A stretch of 30,253 bases of DNA, taken from NCBI GenBank assembly GCA_013115125.1, contig JABANN010000424.1, positions 1 through 30,253 on the forward strand. Direction: 5' to 3'. Made by a program: the position numbers and the translations under genes. This document shows, piece after piece, positions 10,049-21,600 of the stretch (positions are counted from its first letter, which is position 1; each line of letters starts with the position of its first letter). The DNA is from Perkinsus olseni (taxonomy: Eukaryota > Perkinsozoa > Perkinsida). Below the pieces are notes generated by a model. The model worked only from the letters and a program-made list of their open reading frames with translations, did not search any database and was not told the origin of the DNA.

Positions 10049-11419
10049 TTAGTAACGACGAGACACCACTGAAAGGGAGACTACTCGCGTGAATAACTAC
10101 AGTCGGAGATCAGCGAGAGGCTGGAACAGCGATCGCTTAGCTTTAGCATGAAGATAGCTGCGAAATCGATCATCCACCACGCTCACCAGGAGACAGATGG
10201 TTGCCCCCTTTTACGGGGGTCGCCTGTGGTGTCCAGCCTTGCTCAATTCTGAGCCATTCCACGAACGACTATTCAATAGACCGGCAAAAGCAGATTCGCC
10301 ACATCAGCGTGCCACCGTCGTGGTTATATCGTATCATGCTCCTCTTGAGGCTGACGTGACCTGGGATTCTAGCAGGAGGAAGGCGCGTGCGCGCTTATCT
10401 CAGCTTTCTAAGTGGAGCGTCCCGGCTGGATCCTTGATAGAAGATTCTTCGTGTACATGATGAGGCGGCTGTAAGATGTTCTGTATACAGAGCAAGGCCG
10501 GGAAGTACGAGGATCGATATCGCAACCATGAGCACCTTCTTTTTGCAACCTAGCGTGTGTCTCCGGCCGCTCCGTTTGCATGCGTGCGGTGCACAGCTAG
10601 TTCCCTTGAAATAGAGCTGGGAGTATTAACGCTTTCATCTGCCATTCGTGTACCTGGTGACGATACCTGTGTAGTGGAGAGTGGTGCAAATACCGATCCG
10701 TGACGCACTAGCCCTCGTGGCTAGTTATCCCTTGCTGTACTGATATACTTTTACTCTGTCATAGCCTCTCCGTTATAGCGATGAGCGGCGGCTTCTGCAC
10801 GTGCGTATCCGTTAGTTTTGTGAGCGTGCTGGCCCAATTTGCCCACCCTCTGCCACCCGGCAAGCTTTACTGGCTGTATCTCTGGACGTGCAATCCACAG
10901 ATGTTAGCGAACAACAGTCCGTCGGCCCAAGATCGGGAGGGAGGGACCAGTCGAGCTGACGAATTTTGGCTGGGAAGTTGTGATTGGGTTCAAGTTCGCA
11001 CTCCCTCTGCATGTATCAATTTCTCAAGTTGAGAACCTCAACTCTTCTTCTCCATTGTGAAGACCTTATACCACAACTCGCGTAACTCTCGCAGCCGAAA
11101 GATTACACTAACTTCAATTCACGCAAACAGGCATAATAGCGAACGAAAGAGTTTTTCCTCTGTTCATGGGCGGCTACTATATTTCGGCCGAGCTCTCGCA
11201 GCACAAGTGCCCATTATGCTACGCGCATGGATCCCATGGGACTGACACGAGGCTAAGAGTTATTCTACACTCCATCACTGCAAGAATATCATAGGTTGAT
11301 GCAAGACTGTCTCAGAAGCAACGCTTTATTGGGTGTAACGGCTCGAGTGACTGCACAGATGATGGTTCGAACATCTCGCCTCCGTGACAGAGGTTGAGGA
11401 GACAAGACAGCACAGACCC
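10049..11419. other. Intergenic, 1.37 kb
   Basis: Lies between the divergent secreted gene (minus) and GAPDH copy 1 (plus), so it should hold both promoters. Open frames here are short with no conserved blocks. A GATGGTTCGAACATC box occurs at 11361-11375. Confidence 0.4.
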
Positions 11420-11429
11420 GCTGAGCTAA

Positions 11430-12536
<1,107 letters not shown>

Positions 12537-12576
12537 ACTACTACTCACAAACAACACATTCATTTCTGTTGTTAGG

Positions 12577-12593
12577 AGGGATATAGTATCCCT
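12577..12593 (+). promoter_or_regulatory. 3' UTR stem-loop of GAPDH copy 1
   Basis: AGGGATA-TAG-TATCCCT forms a 7-bp stem with a 3-nt loop about 40 bp after the stop codon. It is conserved in the other copy (14335-14351). Role unknown; a 3' end or stability signal is possible. Confidence 0.4.
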
Positions 12594-12613
12594 TAAGTTA
12601 TGGCTGATAGCCT

Positions 12614-13159
12614 CTCTTCCATCTTCTGCTGTGTCGTATTGTCAATGGATCGTTACTGGGTGCAACAACAGCAACAACACTGTGGACAGCTCATTACCTC
12701 GTCCTCACAGGTGTGCCTTGATCATCGGGGGCCCACCCGTCAACCTGCCATTATAACACACTTCGTTTGGTAACGATGGGATCGGGAATGTATTCGTAAC
12801 CTTCTTGTCTTATGAATGAAAGCACTTTGTGAGCATCTCCATTGTGACAGACAAAACTCGTCCAAATCGCTCGTCCAGTAGAACTCACCACTTATTCAGG
12901 AGGGTCGTTGACTAGCAAAGGGACTTGTTTCACTAGAAGTCCGAGAACACTATCTCCAGCCACCCATTTAACATATTTCGGGATGGACGTTTCGTATGAT
13001 GTGCAGGAAGGTGGGGCACAGCCCGTGTGACAGTCGAAGAAGAAGCTGTTTCGTAGCCCGGCCTAGCATCGTCATGCCGCAGCCTCAGTAAGAGGCCCTC
13101 CGTGATACTCAAAAGCAACACGGCTTGGTAGAACGGCAGCAACTAACATCATGCTCAAC
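12614..13159. other. Intergenic, 546 bp
   Basis: Between the 3' ends of GAPDH copy 1 (plus) and the GNAT gene (minus). No supported gene. It should contain both polyadenylation regions. Confidence 0.4.
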
Positions 13160-13717
13160 CTACCCCAAAGTGTATCGGCCGATGAAGATGCGACGGCGCT
13201 TTTTAGTCATAGGGAAAATATAACGATAAAAATCGAAGGGTGCACCGCCTAAGATAATACGATTCCTGCAAGCGATGAAGTCCTCGGCGAGGCGCAGTTG
13301 GTCTTACGCGCGACGAGCTCAAAATGAGCACTTTTATACAGCCTCACAGCGGGCTCATTTGTTGACTCTACTTCGAGCCAGGCCGCAACTGGATGAGTCG
13401 ATGTAGCCTTGATCTAGGGAAGAGCAGCAGCAGCAAGGTTCGCTGTGATAGCGCGATGATGAGCACACGCACGTAGGCAAGGAAACGTTTCAACATCTCC
13501 GTGGCGACTCCCTTCCCTTTCCATCGGTCATTAACTTTAACCCAGTATATGTTGATGTAATCACCATCTTCTGGGGAGTTTGGGGGACTGAACAACAGTG
13601 GCGACCAGGCGGTAGTCAGCACAAGCCTACAATTTGAAATTCGTAAACGTTGGCATGTCTGTCTTCCGGTGTTTTATTATTCCTATAACTGCCCTGAGGG
13701 GGGACCACACGATGACC

Positions 13718-13761
<44 letters not shown>

Positions 13762-13974
13762 CGTCGATCGTCCATTGGCGACAACCTACTTCTCTGCCTT
13801 CGCTGTGGTATCAACGGCAACAAAGGCAGTCATGTTCGAAGGGATTGGCTCCCGTTGCCAGTAATCACCACTCCTGGCTGGCCTGTACTGAAGGCCAGGG
13901 GGCGGAACTTTCCTCACGCTTGTGGCCTCGCAAACGGCTATGAGGAGGAGATGAGCCGACCATAGGAGTTGCAT
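13160..13974 (-). CDS. Secreted/ER GNAT-type N-acetyltransferase, 177 aa (member 2)
   Basis: Four exons on the minus strand, all in phase: 13974-13790, 13626-13473, 13413-13308, 13248-13160. Exon 1 encodes a signal peptide (MQLLWSAHLLLIAVCEATS) and FVAV, shared with the other two members. Exon 2 holds the acetyl-CoA loop WKGKGVATEML within VNDRWKGKGVATEMLKRFLAY. Exon 3 gives WLEVESTNEPAVRLYKSAHF, the beta5 strand and alpha4 with the typical N..A..LY..F pattern. Exon 4 (DFYRYIFPM) is less certain. GNAT enzymes move acetyl from acetyl-CoA to an amine; a signal peptide suggests work in the secretory pathway. Paralogue of 25892-26664 and 29021-29842. It sits in the spacer of the GAPDH inverted repeat. 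Confidence 0.78.
13718..13760. repeat. (GAT)n microsatellite
   Basis: Fourteen perfect GAT units inside the 163-bp first intron of GNAT member 2. Confidence 0.95.
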
Positions 13975-14310
13975 GACTTCCGATTAGCAACTTGCGAGAA
14001 GGAAATTCCTTCTGTGGGAGTATTGTAGCAAACAAGCCGCTCGAAAATCCACTTCCGTTGATCGATTAGAAGAGACGGGTTTTGGTAACCTCGTTCCGTT
14101 TCGACCCTCAAATTTTTTCACATCGGACTTCTTGGGAGCCTCATCCGTACAGCAGACGCAGCAGCGAAGAGGTCTTGCCTCTGTTCATGACCTAACACGC
14201 CAATCGCAGTTTTGTTCCAGTGTTTTTCTAATGCTTCCAGAACCCCCCCCCCCCTTCTGTTATTGGTGTTATCCCATTGCCCTATAAAACACAACAAATA
14301 CGCAACTAGG
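13975..14310. other. Intergenic, 336 bp
   Basis: Between GAPDH copy 2 (3' end) and the start of GNAT member 2, both minus. It holds the presumed GNAT promoter and a run of twelve C at 14243-14254. No gene seen. Confidence 0.4.
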
Positions 14311-14334
14311 GGCAATCAGCCACAACTTAGAGGG

Positions 14335-14351
14335 ATACTATATCCCTCCTA
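14335..14351 (-). promoter_or_regulatory. 3' UTR stem-loop of GAPDH copy 2
   Basis: Same AGGGATA-TAG-TATCCCT hairpin as in copy 1. Confidence 0.4.
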
Positions 14352-14387
14352 ACAACAGAAATGAATGTGTTGTTTGTGAGTAGTAGT

Positions 14388-15500
<1,113 letters not shown>

Positions 15501-15688
15501 TTAGCTCAGCGCAAGATACCCAGGCTGAGGCTTTCCTTAGTTTCACAAATTGTCAAATCGCTTAGGGCATTCTCTCCCCCCCTAAGAGCCGTACCAGAGA
15601 TGCAGTACAAGCATTATTCGCGTGGTGGCATCTGTACTTGCTTCAAAGTGATGCTTGTCACTGAGTGTGCCAAGGATTGATGATCTAA

Positions 15689-15964
15689 TACCGAGTTATC
15701 TTCAGTAATGCACCGCTCCACCACACGAGAACCACTTTGGATATTACTCACGTTCATAATGCTTCTCGTACGAGTGGTAATGTTACTTCTACAGCACAGC
15801 CGTATGAGGCTCGGGAGTGTACTCCTCGGCAAATGTGCGGCCACGCAAATGAAATGCTCTCCATTATCTTTCACAGTCTATCTCACAGTATTGCCCTGGG
15901 CGATATGCCCATCGGCATGTACGAGCAATTGAACAAACGAGCAAGCGGGTTTATCTACGAGTAG
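15689..15964 (+). CDS. Possible terminal exon of an unknown gene
   Basis: The frame is open from after a TAA at 15686 to a TAG at 15962-15964, with an acceptor-like CTTCAG at 15700-15705. The protein (NASRTSGNVTSTAQ ... GDMPIGMYEQLNKRASGFIYE) has balanced composition and three cysteines, but I do not recognise it and see no start codon or upstream exon. In another frame an ATG at 15708 opens a hydrophobic leader (REPLWILLTFIMLLVRV), so a small secreted protein with a short intron is another reading. Weak call. Confidence 0.3.
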   Translation, partial: YRVIFSNAPLHHTRTTLDITHVHNASRTSGNVTSTAQPYEARECTPRQMCGHANEMLSIIFHSLSHSIALGDMPIGMYEQLNKRASGFIYE

Positions 15965-16142
15965 TGTCTGGTCAGAGACAGTCCTTGAGGACCATGTTTG
16001 GTGGCAGGCTCACCCCCACAGGGAGTACCTGTTCGTTGGATTGATGACTGAGAGCCCGTACTCGAAATCAAAAGCACGACAAGGGTAGAGAAACACGAAT
16101 CACAGTTGGTAGTGGGGAGGGTATCCAGGCACAATAAGAGTA

Positions 16143-17608
16143 TTAAGAACTTTGCTGCTGTTGCTGCGACAACAACAGTTGACGAATTAGTTGTGGCAGT
16201 CCATCAACACCTTTGAATGTTGGGAAGTAGTTCACGTCAACAACGTAGTATCTGCCATAAGAACTATTTCGCGCGCCACGAAATTACCCTGCTTACTTTC
16301 TATCATGGCTCCCTATTATGAGGTCGAGCCCGAAGAGCCCCAAGCCTAGCTTTGCATTAACCTTGGAAGCGATGTCTCGGACCTTACCCATGTCCACACC
16401 ACTCGAGTCTAGCGAACGATTCTGAATGAAGATACACTGTAGAATAAAAGGTCCCCGGTTCGAACCCCACGACTGTTACTTGTTTCACAACAACCTCCTT
16501 CATATTCTGAGAATCAAACGACTTCCCAACGGCATCATCGCCGAGACTTGAGCGAACGTCCATCTGCACCTCTGCACCAATTACAAATATCTTATAAATA
16601 ACACCACCATGGGGTATCTGAGGTTAACCTATCCGACCCCGTGATAAAAGATACGCTTACGAAATCTTGAGCGCAGACAGCGTCTTCTCGATGGTCCTGT
16701 CTAAACTTCTCTAACTCGTCCACGGTGGACACGACAGCCATGTGGTGACTAGCAACGGTGCCACAAGCGACGCGAGTCTTCAAAATTTGGGGGTAACTGA
16801 AAAATACCGTTGCTGGGAATAGAACGTGGGACCTCAGCAAAAACTGCTACTTCAACTGTGGTATGTCTTTTGAGCTCGGGTCGATGAGATGCATCTCCGG
16901 GACGTCCACCCCTGCAGCTATAAAGGCTTGCTGTAAATCCCAACGATCGGTGCCTGAGCAGAAGAGAGATTACACCGATACCCTCCCATGCACGTGACGA
17001 CGCACAAAAAAGGCTGAGCACTTGATACTAGAGAGATTCTGGCGCTTGGGAGAGCTTTTGAAGACCACTGTTACAGCACGATAAGTATGAGGAAAGCTTC
17101 TAGCGATACCCTCCCATAATGCATTCAGGTCTCCAATATCTACGGTGAGTTCTTTCACTAGTCACCAGGAGTGGTCAATTTCTGCATCGCTCCGCTAAGA
17201 CATTTCTTACATGCCAGCTGACTTTCTACTGAGCACGGCGTGGGGTTGGTGAGCCTTCTAGCGGCCTCGACCACGGCTGGGTCCGATTCCACCCAATCTG
17301 TTATTTTATGAAGTATCTAACACCAGCATGCGAACCTATGATGTCGAAGATATGCTGAGCTCATCGAAATTGGTGAACCCTGATTACCACATTTTTCCCA
17401 AATCCTGCGACCTGCGCGGGAATGTCGCAAGTTGGATCGATGCAGACATACTCGCAATGGTCGGTGGAATCATACACTCCCATTGGGCACATACGATCCA
17501 ACTTCTTCTTGCTCAGTAGCAAGAGCACCTTATCTGATAGAAAAACCGGAAAACTGGGTTCCAAGCATACTAGAGAACACGGTGGCCTGCAGGCAGTTCG
17601 ACGAGCAT
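16143..17608 (-). CDS. ITPK1: Inositol-tetrakisphosphate 1-kinase, multi-exon
   Basis: ATP-grasp inositol phosphate kinase; ITPK1 enzymes phosphorylate InsP3/InsP4 species on the way to InsP6. Secure minus-strand exons: 17608-17581, 17533-17412, 16796-16661, 16617-16495, 16421-16297, 16251-16143. Blocks: KVLLLLSKKKLDRMC and CIDPTCDIPAQ (N-terminal domain), LNALWEGIARSFPHT and TDRWDLQQAFIAAG (central), YPQILKTRVACG and SHHMAVV (human: ICKTRVAHGTNSHEMAIV), QDF-IPHGGVIYKIFVIG, LGLFGLDLII, and YYVVDVNYFPTFKGVDG with metal-binding D and D-x-N. It ends in a short polyGln, LLLSQQQQQSS. Introns are 43-47 bp where fixed, except the one at 16422-16494. Exons between 16797 and 17411 are only partly placed. 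The start (MLVELPAGH) rests on phase only. Confidence 0.9.
16422..16494 (-). other. ITPK1 intron with palindromic TTCGAA box
   Basis: 73-bp intron between FDSQNMKE and NRSLDSSG. It contains GGTTCGAACC (16457-16466), a perfect palindrome that fits the pol III B box on both strands. Confidence 0.6.
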
Positions 17609-18604
17609 CTTGAAGAATGATGCTTTGCTAATTCATAGGTTAACTTAAGATACGCTAGAATAACTAAAGATACCCCATCACCTTGAGGATCTCTGCCCGA
17701 GGTAATCAACTGAAGCAGTCCTAATAGTTGCTGAGGATGACCAGCACGATGAGGTGGAAGTGTGGTACGGTCGATGGCCGCGGGACCGGTGTGCTGTTGT
17801 AACCAGATACAGCGAGAAGACTGACCACTAGTGGATGATACAAACTCATAGCCACCGATATAGATGGTATCATCTGAAGGGGAATCTTACAATGACCGGA
17901 CAAGGTTAACCTATTATCCGCAAAGGAATCTTAGTGTTACTACTACCTTCTGGATTCTTCACAAAGTTATATCCAGCGTCTTGTATCCTTGCCTTATATA
18001 CATCAGGTAGGGTTATAGTGGGGTCTAGCACGATCGACATTGTTAGCAGCAAAGGAAAAGATTAAATCAATATCCAATTCCGGCAGTTATTGATTCATTT
18101 AGGGCGAGCGCTAGTGTTTCGAACAGCTGGGTTTTGGTGATATTGTGGCGTCGCCCACCATCCCTCTTTTTCGTTTCTACGTTATATACCATGCCAGAGG
18201 GTAGCCGAAGCAAATCCAGGTAGTATTATTAATGCGTTGATGAGGATAGTTGTACACTAAGTATTGGGTATATAACGTATTAGTTGCTCGTTGAGGAAGG
18301 AACGGTATGAGGTCCTTCCTTCATGCTGTAGCTCTACTACTTGCAACTCCTCAGTGGCATAGCTCGCATTATGTAATTTAAATAATGGAAATTACATTCA
18401 CAGATCGGGCATGCTGAATTACGAGAGTTCAGAATTCATGTGTACTCGTGTAAAATACGGCGCCAAAGCTTCAGAATTGCTCTGAGTGTTCAATAGACTG
18501 CCTCTGGGAATTCGCTTGTTGAATTTAATCCTGGGAGCTCTCCTGAAACTCAGGGAAGGTCGACCCTAGGTTATTGGACGGAACCGGTCTGGCTGCTCTG
18601 TTAG
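17609..18604. other. Intergenic, ~1 kb, divergent promoter region
   Basis: Lies between the starts of ITPK1 (minus) and the KH-RS gene (plus). The first exon or exons of the KH-RS gene must be here or at the edge, because the first exon I can place starts in phase 2. I could not identify its ATG. Confidence 0.4.
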
Positions 18605-21600
18605 GTCAGCGTCTTCGTCTTCGTCCTCATCATCATCGGTGTCTACTACCGATGGTGAGGGTCTATCGGTGATACGTGTTGACTCATCAGAAGCTGGATT
18701 GGTACTGGGTAGAGGGGGAGCTACTAAGAGGAAGATAGAGAATGCTGCTGATGTTGATATTGAGTTGGTTACCACAGGTAGGATGGGGGGGAAATTATGG
18801 TATTATTGTATAGCATAGTGAGGGTATCTTCGTGTCTTTGTCGTTCACTCCCTCGCAGTCAATAACGTCCAAACCCCCTTGGCGACCTTTTTTGAGTCTC
18901 AGATCGCAATGATGGAAATTTCGACCGTTGTGATGGGGTCCCGGGATGATGCAGGGGGGATGATTTATGCGAATTATGGTATTAAATTATGCAATAGTAG
19001 TCCAAGGGTTACGGTAGCTATGCCAGTAACAGGCATAGCATTACGGTATCATTGTACGCTCCAGTAGAGAGTGGAGTAGAGCATTATCATCTATCGATGA
19101 GAATGATTTATGCGAATTATGGTATCAATACATTGCTACTAGGCGGCCGTCTACCATCAATAGTTGGACTCATAGTAATCGCCTCATCATCCCTGCTTTC
19201 GTTCAGAGGAAGGTGACTCGAATGTTGAGCTCCGAGGCCCCGGCAATAACAGAGAGCTTGGAAGGGATTATATATGCTTCCTACTCCTGCACAAGAAGGG
19301 GGAATCTTTGGACATCAACCTTGAGGACAGAGACGATTGTACTTGGATAGATGTAGTAGTCAGGGCAGAGGGAGGATGGGTTCATTATTACCAGGAGTTC
19401 GCTTGGCCGGGTTTCTCTGAGTTCATCGTGTAAAACCATTTTGTGTATGTTTTGTGAATAGAAGGTTAACTACTGATGATCATTCGGCCATCATAAGTCA
19501 TGTGTTTTTGACCATACCGAAAAGAATGCATTTTTAGAATGCAGGATATTGATGGACGATCGATTGAAGTTCGCGCATCCCTGCGTTGTAATATCTATTC
19601 TCGTGTAACTAATAGTGTCTACGGATTTCATCGTCGTCCGAGTACATGGTCGTCAACCACTCACCAGCCTGAGGATTGAAGGTGTTTTCGATCTGATGCG
19701 TAGTTGGTCACCAGACTGTCCAGAGTATCCAAACCGGGTTGTGAGATGCTTATTGGTATCCGAGGTTGACCATGGGAAGTGTTACAGGTACCTCAAGATA
19801 CCATCGGATACGTTACTGGTAGAGAGAGGTCAACTATGAATAGTATGGAAGAGGAGACGGATACTCTTATGTTCTTCCTGGGTAGTGTTGGGGAGGGGTT
19901 TCGACGTCGACCAATATAAACAGCTGTGGTCGCTATGGGAGGTCGCGGGTTCGTTTCCTGGGCGGGTAATTTCACGTCTTCATCGAGAAACTTCACCCAA
20001 AGTATCTCTAGCAGTTACTTCCTGGGGGTGAGGTATCGATCTCATATTGTATGTGCTTCAGATAAAGGGAAGCATAGTGAGGATGGAGATGGTGATGCCA
20101 AGCCTACTGAGAAATTGGTCATATTTGGTCCTGCCCGCGGAAGGAGGATAGCTCAATTAAAGGTGGATGGCCAAACCGGCGTCGTCTACCTATTCTTCGC
20201 TGCTGTCGCTAGGGAACTCGCGTATTGTGAGTGGATCAGCTGACTGAAATCCTTGCGCTGTGGACCCTTTGGGAGAAAGATGACGGCGATTCACGTTCAT
20301 TCAATTCTTTACAACGAAGCACGATTAACGCTACCCCGATGACGATGATGATTATCATCATCATTTCAGTTGATGTCTGCCATCGAGACCAAATCCCCAG
20401 GATTCTTCCTGGATGATAAAGAGAGGTGGAATCTGGGTGACAAGCATGACCCAAAGTTGGGGTTGACTACCGTGAAAATGTAATATAAGAGGATTTGGTG
20501 GGAAGATGGTAGGGGTGTCTTGTTCAGGACTGAGGGCCAATTTACTTATGCATTGGGCAGGAGGGGCACGTCCAGGCGGAAACTTGAGAAGGCTAGTGGC
20601 GCTATAATGGAGTAATACGGGAGGAGCATTTTTTGAGTATTACTCGTAGGAGTGCACACAGTATTTAGGGAAGTTTTCGAATCTTTTTCCGTCATGGCCG
20701 AATGCTCGTTTAACGTAGTGCTGATACTATTCTCGAACTCTAATGATTGCTATCATCGTTCCCTTCATAACCCTATCTGGACAGAATATTGTCGTAGAAG
20801 TATAAGAAGGTGGTTCTTTTGTGTAATCTGTGTCACTGATGTGGTCATTGGTATCGTGATATCGCTACTGTACAACAAGTTCCACTCACGGCAGTGCTTT
20901 CGATAATCGTTCAACACCAGCATTTCCATCGTGTTCAGGTACATCGGTTATACAGCATTCATATGTGGTACTAAAGAGGAGAGGCGTAGAGGGAGGGACT
21001 ACCTCAACTACTTATTGGACCAAAGGGAAGGAGAGGTACTAAACTAACAACCGTACCTGCTCTGGACCGTAGGCTGTTCTTGTATGCGCCGCGCATCTGC
21101 CAGCACCATTTTGCTGTAGTGGTCTTCGGCATCTTTTATTCCCCTTCCACGCCGCACGGTGTGCCAAAAATACTAAGTGCTTTAAGGGAGAAACCCTCTA
21201 TCCTAAAAATGATTCATTACCTTCTGCCGTGTCGCGTCGAAGCTTCGCTCTTCGCCAGCACTAACTCTCCAACTCTCAATGCTATTCCCTCTTCCACTCG
21301 TCTCCCATGTGGTTCGAGGTGAACTTACACTCCGCAACAAATTCTTAGAAAATCACGGCTTAGCGCGGGTCGTAGAATCGCTCATCTCAGCCACCAAGTA
21401 TAATTTAAACGCTGAATCAGTTTGAACAATTTGCGGCAATCGAGAGAGCGCCGAATAACTAGTCTGGTCCAGAAAAATCAAGATAGAATGATCGAAAAAC
21501 CCGATTTTCTAAGAATTTGTTGCGCAGTGTACACACAACCTCCTCTCGTGACCCTACCTCGGCTTCTGATAACCGACGGCCTACAGATGCCAAGTCTAGT

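Noticed and set aside
10781-11032. 83-codon plus-strand frame in the intergenic region
   Set aside because: Odd composition, no homologue recognised, no splice-linked neighbour; likely chance.
17225-17295. tRNA-like A and B boxes at proper spacing on the plus strand
   Set aside because: On the minus strand the same bases read as a plausible ITPK1 exon (WVESDPAVVEAARRL), and no cloverleaf folds.
18566-18775. Minus-strand acidic frame (DDDEDEDEDAD)
   Set aside because: Antisense image of the Ser-rich start of the first KH exon, which continues in phase into a KH domain on the plus strand.
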